From Candidatus Kerfeldbacteria bacterium (GTDB taxonomy: Bacteria; Patescibacteriota; Patescibacteriia; UBA9570), in assembly GCA_003512175.1 (NCBI GenBank), contig DOSP01000079.1, positions 499-11,802 of the forward strand: a DNA stretch of 11,304 nucleotides. Direction: 5' to 3'. Both the position numbers and the translations under genes were made by a program. Below the pieces are notes generated by a model. It searched no databases and had not been told where the DNA came from. It saw only the letters and a list, made by a program, of their open reading frames with translations. Of this stretch, positions 1 to 6,601 are shown piece after piece (positions within the stretch are counted from its first letter, which is position 1; the number at the start of each line of letters is the position of its first letter).

Positions 1-504
1 TATCCGAATATTGAAACCCTCACGGCCGTTTCGATTATTGCCGGCGCACTCCTCGGCCCCTATTTGGGCTTGGCGGTGGCTTTGTTCAGTGTGGTGGGTT
101 CAGACATGGTGATTGGGAATACCAACATTTTGCTCTACACCTGGACTGCCTGGGTGGTGATTGGTATCAGCAGTGCATTGCTGAAACGCCATAGTCGATC
201 ACGAGTCATGGTGTGGCTGGATAGCTTGAAATTCACCGGCTTTGGTGTGCTGACAACCCTGTTTTTCTTTCTCTGGACCAATTTTGGTGTCTGGCATTTG
301 TCGGGGATGTATCTACCTACCTGGGACGGATTGATGTTGTCGTATTTCAATGGTTTGCCGTTTTTACGGAATCAATTGTTAGGTAATTTGTTGATTGTAC
401 CGGTCTTGAGCGTCTGTACTCTGGGTGTATACAAATATTTTTCACTGGAGGCTCTAAATAATGTGACGATCAACGCATATGTCACAAGATTCAGAAAAAG
501 TTAG
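1..504 (+). CDS. DUF6580 family / ECF S-component-like membrane protein (5' end missing)
   Basis: The frame is open from base 1, so the gene begins upstream of the window; 167 residues are visible. They form about five hydrophobic segments separated by short loops. The visible start (PNIETLTAVSIIAG) and the later TNFGVW, followed by a Tyr-Pro-Thr-like segment and a GLPFLRNQLLGNLL segment, match what I remember of the DUF6580 family, integral membrane proteins related to the substrate-binding S components of ECF vitamin transporters. The substrate cannot be read from the sequence. No ATPase or T component of an ECF system is in the window. The last 15 or so codons run past a GGAGG at 447-451 and overlap the next gene by 26 bases, which looks like a C-terminal extension beyond the conserved domain. 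Family assignment is fairly secure; transport role is inference. Confidence 0.72.
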   Translation, partial: YPNIETLTAVSIIAGALLGPYLGLAVALFSVVGSDMVIGNTNILLYTWTAWVVIGISSALLKRHSRSRVMVWLDSLKFTGFGVLTTLFFFLWTNFGVWHLSGMYLPTWDGLMLSYFNGLPFLRNQLLGNLLIVPVLSVCTLGVYKYFSLEALNNVTINAYVTRFRKS

Positions 505-1060
505 GTCGGCAAAAATTATTTTACTAAAATTTCTAGGGCGAAAGACAGACACTCCTGGGAGTATATCAATTACAGCTGAAATCAATAGACTGATTGATTT
601 TTCGCCTGATCTGGCTTCTATCAGGGCTATGGATTTACGCACAACCGAAGGATTGGCCCAATTACGGATGGCCATGTCTATGAGTGGTTATGATGAAAAC
701 GATCTAAAAGTAGCACCAGGTACTTTACCAGATAAAATTCTGACTGTTGCAGAAATTATTACTCGAGCATTAACTTATGCCGCTGAGGTAGAACGAAGGT
801 TAGGGATCCGCGAAGAACGTGATGAAATTAATACTTTTGTGACTGATAACATTAGAGATCGATTAAAGGACGTGTTGACTGTCGCCGCATTGGCCAGGGA
901 ACGCTTGCTTGAATTTCTGGAACACGGTGAGGTGGCCGCTGTCGAAGGTGATGATATGTGGGGTGATACAGCAATGGAACGAGGTATCAGAGAAGCTGGC
1001 GACCATCCGCATATGCCAGTTGATCGGTTGATGGCGCGTAATGAACGTCGTCGACGTTAA
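479..1060 (+). CDS. Hypothetical protein, 193 aa, helical and charged
   Basis: I do not recognise this protein. It has no signal peptide or membrane segment and looks soluble and mostly alpha-helical. A middle segment (about residues 85-150) rich in Ala, Glu, Arg and Leu could form a helical bundle or coiled coil. The C-terminus is acidic, then His-rich (GDHPHMP), and ends in a basic RNERRRR tail, which may bind nucleic acid or an acidic partner (inference only). The ATG at 479 is the first start after an in-frame TGA at 464 and lies inside the upstream gene, so translation is probably coupled. No Shine-Dalgarno is well placed for it: the GGAGG at 447-451 is instead 9 bases before an ATG-TGA at 461-466 in the same frame. 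Codon use is more AT-rich than in the upstream gene. Confidence 0.75.
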   Translation: MSQDSEKVRSAKIILLKFLGRKTDTPGSISITAEINRLIDFSPDLASIRAMDLRTTEGLAQLRMAMSMSGYDENDLKVAPGTLPDKILTVAEIITRALTYAAEVERRLGIREERDEINTFVTDNIRDRLKDVLTVAALARERLLEFLEHGEVAAVEGDDMWGDTAMERGIREAGDHPHMPVDRLMARNERRRR

Positions 1061-1088
1061 TTGCGAAAGGGCCACCTGATCTCGCAAA

Positions 1089-1117
1089 TGGACAAAACTG
1101 AAAAAATTTGGTACGTT
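1089..1117 (+). promoter_or_regulatory. Candidate promoter for the DUF1858 gene
   Basis: TGGACA at 1089-1094 (5 of 6 to the -35 consensus), a 17-base spacer, then TGG-TACGTT ending at 1117 (an extended TGn but a poor -10, 3 of 6). Transcription would start at about 1124-1126, at or just before the ATG at 1126. The good -35 and spacing support it; the weak -10 keeps confidence low. Confidence 0.35.
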
Positions 1118-1125
1118 CTTACCCT

Positions 1126-1359
1126 ATGGAAATAACCAAAGATTCTTTAATAGGCGAAGTTCTGCTGGAATACCCGGAAGCCCAAGAGGTGATGTTGAAG
1201 CATTTTGGTGAGCAAGTGGCTTGCGTAATGTGTCCTGGCCAAGCCTTCGATACCTTTGCCATGATTGCTGAATTGCATGGTATTGAAGATGACGTGGTGG
1301 ATGAGATGATGAAGGAAATGCGGCAGGTGATTAACCAAGTGGAAAAAGAACGGACATAA
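1126..1359 (+). CDS. DUF1858 domain protein (small CxxC redox-type protein)
   Basis: A 77-residue protein that is one complete DUF1858 domain, known from the N-terminal or stand-alone domain described as hybrid-cluster-protein-associated redox disulfide. The start ITKDSLIGEVLLEYPEAQEV is the typical first half (a helix ending in a Tyr-Pro-Glu-Ala turn). The pair Cys33-x2-Cys36 followed by PGQAFDTF is the conserved Cys motif, and the C-terminal helix is rich in Met, Asp and Glu. A TTG at 1108 would add six residues, but the family normally starts at the Met-x-Ile-Thr-Lys segment and a possible promoter -10 lies at 1112, so ATG 1126 is chosen. No Shine-Dalgarno is visible. The two cysteines suggest a redox or metal role, but the substrate is unknown. 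It converges on glnA across a shared terminator. Confidence 0.85.
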   Translation: MEITKDSLIGEVLLEYPEAQEVMLKHFGEQVACVMCPGQAFDTFAMIAELHGIEDDVVDEMMKEMRQVINQVEKERT

Positions 1360-1415
1360 AAACACCGCCATTATGTAGAGACGCGATTAGTCGCGTCTCT
1401 ACAGGAGGTGTTTTT
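1358..1415. terminator. Two-way intrinsic terminator between convergent genes
   Basis: TGTAGAGACGCGA at 1374-1386 and its exact reverse complement at 1391-1403 form a 13-bp stem around a TTAG loop. Outside it, AAAAACACC (1358-1366) pairs with GGTGTTTTT (1407-1415), giving an A-tract on one side and a T-tract on the other. The hairpin can therefore stop transcription in both directions. The outer arms overlap the stop codons of the DUF1858 gene (1357-1359) and glnA (1414-1416). The inner palindrome resembles short dispersed palindromes I recall from other genomes; that is from memory only. Confidence 0.88.
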
Positions 1416-2835
1416 ACAACGTATAATACAACTGAAACTCGTGTGGATGAGGTCGCAAGCGAATCTCATCCATTTGTTGGCCCTTCATTTGCATGTAGTT
1501 GGCAATGAAGCTTTCAGTAAACACACCCGGCTTGGTTAAGAAATCGTGGTCTTCTTCTAATGCTTCAAACGCTTCGTTTAGTGATGAGGGAACGAATTTA
1601 ACTTTACGCTTGTCGGCATCCGACAAATCGAACAAGTTCATATCCATCGGTTTACCCGGATCTAGTTTGCGCTTTATACCATCTAAACCAGCCAGCAGCA
1701 TAGCACTAAAGGCCAGATACGGGTTAGCGGCGGCATCACCCGAGCGGAACTCGATGCGAGTACCGGATGGGGTTTGATCGTAAATAGGGATGCGTACAGC
1801 CGCTGAACGATTGCGTTTGGAGTAGGCTCGTACTACGGGCGCTTCATAGCCCGGGGTTAAGCGTTTGTAGGAGTTGGTCGTGGGGGCCGCAAACGCTAAA
1901 ATCGATTTGGCGTGATGCAAAATACCAGCCAGATAATGCATTCCCAATTTGCTCATACAGGCGTAGCCTTTTTTATCATAAAACAACGGTTGACCGTTTT
2001 TCCACAATGATTGATGACAATGCATCCCTGTCCCATTATGACCAAACAATGGCTTCGGCATGAATGTGACCGTTTTGCCGCAGCGTGCCGCCACATTGCG
2101 CACAATATATTTATACAACATCACTTGATCAGCTTGCTTCAACATATCCTGATAACGCACATTGATTTCCGCCTGGCCAGGGCCACCGACTTCATGATGG
2201 TGCCGTTCCACCACAATGCCGACCTTTTTCAATTCGCGCACCATCTCACTACGCAGATTATGAAACTGGTCCATCGGCGGAACAGTAAAGTAACCACGCT
2301 GATTCGGTACTCGAAAACCCTGATTACCGCGATCATATGGTGTTTTATTATTCCAGACACCTTCAGCCGAATCAACAGATAAACTGGAATACCGATCGCT
2401 ACTACTATAACGGACATCTTCAAAGATAAAAAATTCAATTTCTGGGCCCACATACATCGTATCAGCCAATTTGGTGGAGCGCATGTACTCAAGTGTTTTT
2501 CGGGCCAGGTAACGTGGATTATTATAATATTCTTCGACCTTTCCAGTCACTGGATCCATCGGATCAGCAATAATGGACAGGGTCGGGACAGCGGTAAAGG
2601 GATCAATAAAAGCCGTATTTGGATCGGGGATCATGACAAGATCACTTTCTACAATGGTTTGAAAACCAGGGATGCTTGAACCATCAAACGCCACGCCTTT
2701 AGCGAACACGGCTGGCGTAAACATTTCCATAGTGAGGGTAACCGAGCGCCAACGGCCTTCTAAATCAGTAAACTTCACATCAACCATCTCAATCTTATGC
2801 TTCTTACATAACGCGAACAGTTGGCTTTGGGTCAT
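1414..2835 (-). CDS. glnA: Glutamine synthetase, type I
   Basis: Catalyses ATP-dependent formation of glutamine from glutamate and ammonium; normally a cytosolic dodecamer. The 473 residues equal the length of enterobacterial GSI. Visible motifs: FDGSSI with Asp51; GPEIEF with Glu132 and Glu134 (metal ligands); GPGQAEI with Glu223; NGTGMHCH with His272 and His274; the flap PGYEAPV with Glu331; NRSAAVRIP with Arg348; RIEFR with Arg360 and Glu362; and a C-terminal RPHPHEFQLYY. In the adenylylation segment, E. coli NLYDLPPE is here NLFDLSDA: the modified Tyr is Phe402. Control by the GlnE adenylyltransferase is therefore not possible at this residue. The start is the ATG at 2835, in frame with the conserved N-terminal domain; no Shine-Dalgarno is present. 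It has its own promoter and a leader with ANTAR-type hairpins and a terminator, so expression probably depends on antitermination by the upstream GAF-ANTAR protein. Confidence 0.98.
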   Translation of the reverse strand: MTQSQLFALCKKHKIEMVDVKFTDLEGRWRSVTLTMEMFTPAVFAKGVAFDGSSIPGFQTIVESDLVMIPDPNTAFIDPFTAVPTLSIIADPMDPVTGKVEEYYNNPRYLARKTLEYMRSTKLADTMYVGPEIEFFIFEDVRYSSSDRYSSLSVDSAEGVWNNKTPYDRGNQGFRVPNQRGYFTVPPMDQFHNLRSEMVRELKKVGIVVERHHHEVGGPGQAEINVRYQDMLKQADQVMLYKYIVRNVAARCGKTVTFMPKPLFGHNGTGMHCHQSLWKNGQPLFYDKKGYACMSKLGMHYLAGILHHAKSILAFAAPTTNSYKRLTPGYEAPVVRAYSKRNRSAAVRIPIYDQTPSGTRIEFRSGDAAANPYLAFSAMLLAGLDGIKRKLDPGKPMDMNLFDLSDADKRKVKFVPSSLNEAFEALEEDHDFLTKPGVFTESFIANYMQMKGQQMDEIRLRPHPHEFQLYYTL

Positions 2836-2846
2836 ACATTGCTATT

Positions 2847-2888
2847 AAAAAAGTCTTCCATACCCGATGCAAAAACCGGGGGAAGACT
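2847..2888 (-). terminator. Leader terminator (attenuator) before glnA
   Basis: Reading the minus strand, AGTCTTCC (2888-2881) pairs with GGAAGACT (2859-2852), and CCCG (2880-2877) pairs with CGGG (2866-2863), with a 3-base bulge (2862-2860) and a 10-base loop. Six T follow (2852-2847, the first shared with the stem). It ends 11 bases before the glnA ATG and downstream of the glnA promoter, so it would terminate glnA's own transcript as well as read-through from the thi operon. Confidence 0.82.
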
Positions 2889-2919
2889 ACATCGTCTTAA
2901 TGGGTGTACGTCGTTGTAC
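2847..2919 (-). promoter_or_regulatory. Candidate ANTAR-target leader: dual hexaloop stem-loops overlapping a terminator
   Basis: On the minus strand the leader can fold into stem-loop 1, GTAC (2919-2916), loop AACGAC (2915-2910), GTAC (2909-2906); a 7-base linker; and stem-loop 2, AAGAC (2898-2894), loop GATGTA (2893-2888), GTCTT (2887-2883). Both loops have six bases. Known ANTAR targets are tandem hexaloops with A at position 1 and G at position 4. Loop 1 fits both; loop 2 has G4 but G instead of A at position 1. The 3' arm of stem 2 is also the 5' arm of the terminator at 2847-2888, so the two folds exclude each other. A GAF-ANTAR protein gene ends at 2951, just upstream. Expected action: the ANTAR protein holds the hexaloop form, the terminator cannot form, and glnA is transcribed. 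Short stems and the loop 2 deviation are the weak points. Confidence 0.72.
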
Positions 2920-2925
2920 GGGCTT

Positions 2926-2953
2926 AGTATATCAGTTGCTTTTTTTCTGTCTA
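2926..2953 (-). promoter_or_regulatory. glnA promoter
   Basis: On the minus strand TAGACA at 2953-2948 (5 of 6 to TTGACA), a 16-base spacer, and TGA-TATACT with the -10 at 2931-2926 (5 of 6 plus an upstream TG). The -35 overlaps the stop codon of the ANTAR gene. A start six bases after the -10 would fall on G2919, the first base of stem-loop 1. Confidence 0.72.
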
Positions 2954-3640
2954 GAGTGAGAGTGTCAGCAAAATCGCCTCCGCCACTTCCTTCATCGTTT
3001 TCTTCATATCCATCGATTTTTTTCGAATCAGGCTGTAGGCCGCATCCTCGGATAGGTGTTGTTGCTTCATTAACATGCCCTTAGCTTTCTCAACTACTTT
3101 CCGGGTTTCGAGCGCTTCTTTGAGCATGCGGGTTTCTGAAATAAGTTTGGCGTTATAAATGGCTCCACCTACTTGGGTGGCGATCATTTTGAGCAACGAT
3201 AAATCTGTCTCCGTGTGCTGACGTTTCTTTCGGTGTTGCACATTAATGACCCCGACCACCTCGTCTTTGTAGGTGATGGGTATGGAAACAAAGGCTTCCC
3301 ATTTATCTTCGTCAGCGTCTAACTGCGCCACAAATTTGAATCGACTATCTTCATAAGCTTTTTCCGACACAGCGACAATTTTACGATGTTCCGCTACCCA
3401 TCCGGTAATACCCTCACCGTACCGTAAGGCTACTTTATTAATCATTTTTGGGTGAGGAATCTTAGAGGCTTTCAGGATCAGGTGGTGATCTTGCGTTAGG
3501 TAAATCAGGCAGGAATCGGCTTTCATTGTCTCCGATACCAAAGCCACGACCTGCATCAGCACTTCATCGAGATCTAAATTGTAGCTAATGGTTTCCGTAA
3601 TCCGTTCCAGCAGCCGTAGTTGTTGTTTCAACATGGCCAT
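2951..3640 (-). CDS. GAF-ANTAR transcription antitermination regulator
   Basis: A 229-residue cytosolic regulator with a GAF sensor domain (about residues 14-165: segments LVSETMKADSCLIYL, GEGITGWVAE, SIPITYKDEVVGVINVQH) joined by a short helix to a C-terminal ANTAR domain (about 170-226: ALETRKVVEKAKGMLM, then LSEDAAYSLIRKKSM and a last VAEAI helix). ANTAR domains bind tandem hexaloop RNA hairpins and prevent a following terminator, as in AmiR, NasR and EutV. The likely target is the leader of glnA directly downstream. The GAF ligand is unknown; a nitrogen or redox signal is plausible but not shown. The ATG at 3640 lies 8 bases after the thiQ stop, so the gene is probably the last member of the thi operon under the TPP riboswitch. 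No Shine-Dalgarno is visible. A TATACG at 3648-3643 could be a weak internal promoter, with Met3 as an alternative start. Confidence 0.93.
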   Translation of the reverse strand: MAMLKQQLRLLERITETISYNLDLDEVLMQVVALVSETMKADSCLIYLTQDHHLILKASKIPHPKMINKVALRYGEGITGWVAEHRKIVAVSEKAYEDSRFKFVAQLDADEDKWEAFVSIPITYKDEVVGVINVQHRKKRQHTETDLSLLKMIATQVGGAIYNAKLISETRMLKEALETRKVVEKAKGMLMKQQHLSEDAAYSLIRKKSMDMKKTMKEVAEAILLTLSL

Positions 3641-3648
3641 ATCGTATA

Positions 3649-4305
3649 CTAGAACCGTTGTTTTAGAAAGTGGGGTAGCCAGGGGTCGGTATCTGGCACT
3701 CGTTGACCTTGTTTGAGCACTACCTGGTGCGAGCTCATATACTCGGCTTCTCTAAGATCATGTGTCACATAGAGTGTTGTGACTGATCGCTGAAGTAAGA
3801 GATGTTTTACTAGTTTGACCAGCTCAATCCGCAATAAGGTATCCACTCCAGCAAACGGTTCATCAAATAACACTATCTGGGGTTCGTAAATGAGTGTGCG
3901 CGCGAGCATAATTCGACGTTGTTCGCCACCACTTAATTGATGTGGGTAGCGTTGTAAGACAGCGGTAATGTGCAATTGATCAGCCAGTTGAGCAACGGCC
4001 TGACGGATTTGGCTCGACGTTTTTTTTCGTAACTTAAGTGGATAGGCAATATCGTCATAGGCAGTAAAATGTGGAAACAGCGTTGAATCTTGTTCCACAA
4101 AACCTACGTGATTAATAGGGTGGTTGTTGAATTGAATGCAGCCCTGATAGCGCTCTAATCCAGCCACACAGCGTAGTAGACTGGTTTTGCCAGATCCAGA
4201 TGGACCAATGACAGTGGTGATCTGATTCAGCGCAGCATCAAAGGAGATGTCAGTGAGAATTTGACTATCATTTTTACGCAATGTGAGATTACGGACGGCG
4301 AGCAT
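3649..4305 (-). CDS. thiQ: ABC transporter ATPase, thiamine type
   Basis: The 218-residue ATP-binding subunit of the importer, active on the cytosolic face of the membrane. It shows every motif of a working ABC ATPase: Walker A GPSGSGKTS (residues 34-42), Q-loop VEQDSTLFPH with Gln72, signature LSGGEQRR (124-131), Walker B IVLFDEPF (144-151, with catalytic Glu149), D-loop and switch VTHD with His182. There is no C-terminal regulatory domain, and the length agrees with short ThiQ proteins rather than PotA or FbpC types. The start overlaps the permease gene by 17 bases, so the two are translationally coupled. Specificity for thiamine is inferred from the riboswitch and the ThiB-like partner. 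It lacks an obvious Shine-Dalgarno. Confidence 0.93.
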   Translation of the reverse strand: MLAVRNLTLRKNDSQILTDISFDAALNQITTVIGPSGSGKTSLLRCVAGLERYQGCIQFNNHPINHVGFVEQDSTLFPHFTAYDDIAYPLKLRKKTSSQIRQAVAQLADQLHITAVLQRYPHQLSGGEQRRIMLARTLIYEPQIVLFDEPFAGVDTLLRIELVKLVKHLLLQRSVTTLYVTHDLREAEYMSSHQVVLKQGQRVPDTDPWLPHFLKQRF

Positions 4306-5614
4306 AACTGAACGTGGATAGAAGGATAATCAATAACAGAATAGCTAGTAATGCGAGACTGCCAACACCAAAGCGATAACTGCCAATGAGCTGCGTGGCA
4401 TAGGGCATGGCCAGTGGCTGCGCAGTAGGTGTGAGTGCGCTACTGATGGTAGCATCGCCAATCACCAAGATGCCACCGAATACTACGATTTGGCGCATAG
4501 TCGGTTGCAATAACTGCACTTCCAACAAGATTCGCTGCCACCAACTGGCGCCCAGTAATCGAGCGGTATCCAAAAAAAATTTGGCATACTGCTGGCGGGC
4601 ATGTTGAATGAGTATCATCGAAATGGGTAAGGTGGTCATGAGTAACGCTCCAATTAAACTGACATAACCCTGGCCAAACCATTGATACCAGACAAATGAC
4701 ACGGTCACTGGTGAAAGAGCCAACAACAGTAACGCTCCTTTTGTGCCAAATCGTCCAATAAAGACTAAGCTCGTTGTCAAAAAAATAACCAGCATAGTAA
4801 CCAATACCGTTCGTAAGAGACTAGAAATGAAGTGACTATTGAGCAATGTCATCACGTCATCGGAAGTACTGTGAGAAAGTATTTTCACGACAAAACCAAT
4901 CAATGGAAGCATAATCAATGATGCATACACAACAGAGATCAGCTTAAAGCTGAATTGGGTCCGGCCAAATTGTTCAGGAGTGACTGTACTGATCATGATA
5001 GCCCGAAGGAATCGCCCGATAATGAACAATACACTGCCGATGATACTCAACTGGATCAGTGCCGCGATCATAGCAATGCCATAGGTATGGTAGAGATAGA
5101 TGCGTTGATAGAGCCAGACCTCCAAAGTATATCCATGTATACTACCCAGCTGAAGTGGCAGAATGAAACTGGTGAAGCTGTAGAGGAAAATGAGCCCAGC
5201 CGTACCCAAGAGTGGTATCCAGAGTTGGGGCAACAGCACTGTCGTGAGGCGTTGCCAGCGATTTGCGCCCAATAGTTGAGCGGCGGCTTCCGTAGCGGGT
5301 GAGATACGACTGACCGCACTACGTAATAACAGATAGGCCAACGGAATATTATAATAACAATACGCCAGCACCACGGCTACTGGTGAATACAATATCTTGA
5401 GTGGGAAAATGCCTTGCGTACCGAATGTCGCAATAAAGCTTGTTGTCACTACGACGGGTGGAAGAAAGATTGGAATCATCATCAACACCATGAACCAACG
5501 TCGCACCGGTTGTTGCCATAACCGTTCTGCCACAGCTAATCCGCCGCCGAGTAGCATTGCACTAGCGACGGTGACTATTGAATACCAAAGGCTGTGTTCC
5601 AATCCGCTAACCAT
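4289..5614 (-). CDS. thiP: Thiamine ABC transporter permease (fused two-half type)
   Basis: A 441-residue polytopic membrane protein with two BPD-type permease halves in one chain. The EAA loops that contact the ATPase are visible at 109-132 (EAAAQLLGANRWQRL) and 349-371 (DTARLLGASWWQRIL). About eleven hydrophobic segments can be seen. Compared with E. coli ThiP (about 536 residues) it lacks roughly the first 60-90 residues, corresponding to the first membrane helix and the loop after it. Stops TGA and TAA lie in frame immediately upstream of ATG 5614, so the short N-terminus is not a start-choice error. The gene overlaps thiB by 40 bases and thiQ by 17, a tight operon. It forms the channel for thiamine (or its phosphates) delivered by ThiB. 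Confidence 0.92.
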   Translation of the reverse strand: MVSGLEHSLWYSIVTVASAMLLGGGLAVAERLWQQPVRRWFMVLMMIPIFLPPVVVTTSFIATFGTQGIFPLKILYSPVAVVLAYCYYNIPLAYLLLRSAVSRISPATEAAAQLLGANRWQRLTTVLLPQLWIPLLGTAGLIFLYSFTSFILPLQLGSIHGYTLEVWLYQRIYLYHTYGIAMIAALIQLSIIGSVLFIIGRFLRAIMISTVTPEQFGRTQFSFKLISVVYASLIMLPLIGFVVKILSHSTSDDVMTLLNSHFISSLLRTVLVTMLVIFLTTSLVFIGRFGTKGALLLLALSPVTVSFVWYQWFGQGYVSLIGALLMTTLPISMILIQHARQQYAKFFLDTARLLGASWWQRILLEVQLLQPTMRQIVVFGGILVIGDATISSALTPTAQPLAMPYATQLIGSYRFGVGSLALLAILLLIILLSTFSYARRP

Positions 5615-6543
5615 GTGGTGAATTCATTAGTCACAGCAGCCGTATCAACCGATACGATATCCTGTTCAGTTGGGATGATAATTTCTTGATACGCCGCCGG
5701 CCAAGTAGTGGCATCACCGCCCACTGGGAACATCCACTGAGTGGTTGGAATCTGATTTTGCACTTCATCCGACAGCACATAGTCAATAAAGGCTTGCCCG
5801 CTGGTTACGTTCTGGCTGCCTGTTGCTAAAGCGATATATTCAGTTTGTTTCAGATAGCCATCCTCAATGGGAATGGCAGCATATTGTGTGCTGTCTTCTT
5901 GATCAATGTGATAGGCTGGGCTGGTTAAATAACTCAACACAATTGGGGCTTCACCGTTCAGGAACATCGAATAATAAGCTGTGCTCCAATCTGGCGCTAC
6001 CGTTAATGTCTGATCTGCCAAGGCCTCCCAAAATTCATTTGTGTCATCACCAAACACGGCTTGACCCCACACTAACAACTGTGTGCCGGGCGAAGACAAA
6101 CCAGCTTGCTCGATGATTATTTTATCTTGATAGGCTTCATCTTCTACCAAGGTTTCTAAACTGATCGGTTCAGAGAAGGTCAGTTGGGTTGTATCATAGA
6201 CAAAACCGACGTAACCATAATCGAACGCAGTGGGTTGGGTGAACAAGTCACTGTCGCCAAAGCGAGCCACATCAATGTTATCAATACCCATCACCACATC
6301 GGCTTGTGGGTTGTCTTGTTCCGCAATCAGTTGGCTGATCATCGCTCCGGTATCAGCAAAAGTGACCAATTCAATTTCAATATTCTGGTTTGTTTCAAAT
6401 TGGTCGGTAATAGCGGGTAGCAAACCATAGTCAGCCGCTAAACTGTCATAGGTATAGACGGTCAGCGTGGTATCTTCCACGGTTGTTTGTGTACAGCTTG
6501 CACCGATTAGTCCAATGAAGCTGAGCAAGAAAATTTTTTTCAT
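5575..6543 (-). CDS. thiB: Thiamine-binding lipoprotein of the ABC transporter
   Basis: A 322-residue extracytoplasmic solute-binding protein that captures thiamine for ThiPQ. It begins with a signal peptide (KK, a hydrophobic stretch, then GASC with Cys17 as the probable lipidated residue; the lipobox is imperfect, with Gly at -3). The mature part follows ThiB closely: TVYTYDS (28-34), ADVVMGIDN (81-89), DYGYVGFVYD (108-117), SPGTQLLVWGQAVFGDD (151-167), LSYLTSPAYH (203-212) and IPTTQWMFPVGG (265-276). Trp186 and Tyr190 lie in the expected ligand-cleft segment. A lipoprotein rather than a free periplasmic protein suggests a monoderm-like envelope. It is the first gene after a TPP riboswitch, which supports the substrate. 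No Shine-Dalgarno precedes ATG 6543; the leader just before it is AT-rich. Confidence 0.95.
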   Translation of the reverse strand: MKKIFLLSFIGLIGASCTQTTVEDTTLTVYTYDSLAADYGLLPAITDQFETNQNIEIELVTFADTGAMISQLIAEQDNPQADVVMGIDNIDVARFGDSDLFTQPTAFDYGYVGFVYDTTQLTFSEPISLETLVEDEAYQDKIIIEQAGLSSPGTQLLVWGQAVFGDDTNEFWEALADQTLTVAPDWSTAYYSMFLNGEAPIVLSYLTSPAYHIDQEDSTQYAAIPIEDGYLKQTEYIALATGSQNVTSGQAFIDYVLSDEVQNQIPTTQWMFPVGGDATTWPAAYQEIIIPTEQDIVSVDTAAVTNEFTTWLADWNTAFGIQ

Positions 6544-6560
6544 AGCGTCGTTGAATTAAT

Positions 6561-6584
6561 AAAAAATCCCTTTTCAAAGGGATT
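6561..6584 (-). terminator. Riboswitch-controlled terminator upstream of thiB
   Basis: On the minus strand AATCCCTT (6584-6577) pairs with AAGGGATT (6572-6565) around a TGAA loop, followed by a T-run to 6561. Bases 6582-6575 (TCCCTTTG) can instead pair with CGAAGGGA (6616-6609) in the riboswitch core, 8 bp with one G-U. TPP binding locks the latter inside the aptamer and frees the terminator, so high TPP stops transcription 17 bases before thiB. Confidence 0.9.
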
Positions 6585-6601
6585 GCAAGAACAGATCGTT
6601 C

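Noticed and set aside
461..466. TGA read as an amino acid (alternative code), suggested by ATG-TGA before a gene and by no gene ending in TGA
   Set aside because: All recognised genes are full length without any in-frame TGA, and GC is moderate. A recoded genome would show many in-frame TGA codons. Twelve stops without TGA is a small sample.
1061..1087. Inverted repeat TTGCGA...TCGCAA after the 193-aa gene as a terminator
   Set aside because: The stem is only six pairs plus a weak inner AGG/CCT, and no T-run follows. It is too weak to call.
1499..2382. Plus-strand open frames across glnA (also 2821-3084, 4407-4607, 4955-5275, 5823-6116 and others)
   Set aside because: They are antisense to genes with clear family motifs, have no recognisable protein features and no promoter; they are by-products of the real codon use.
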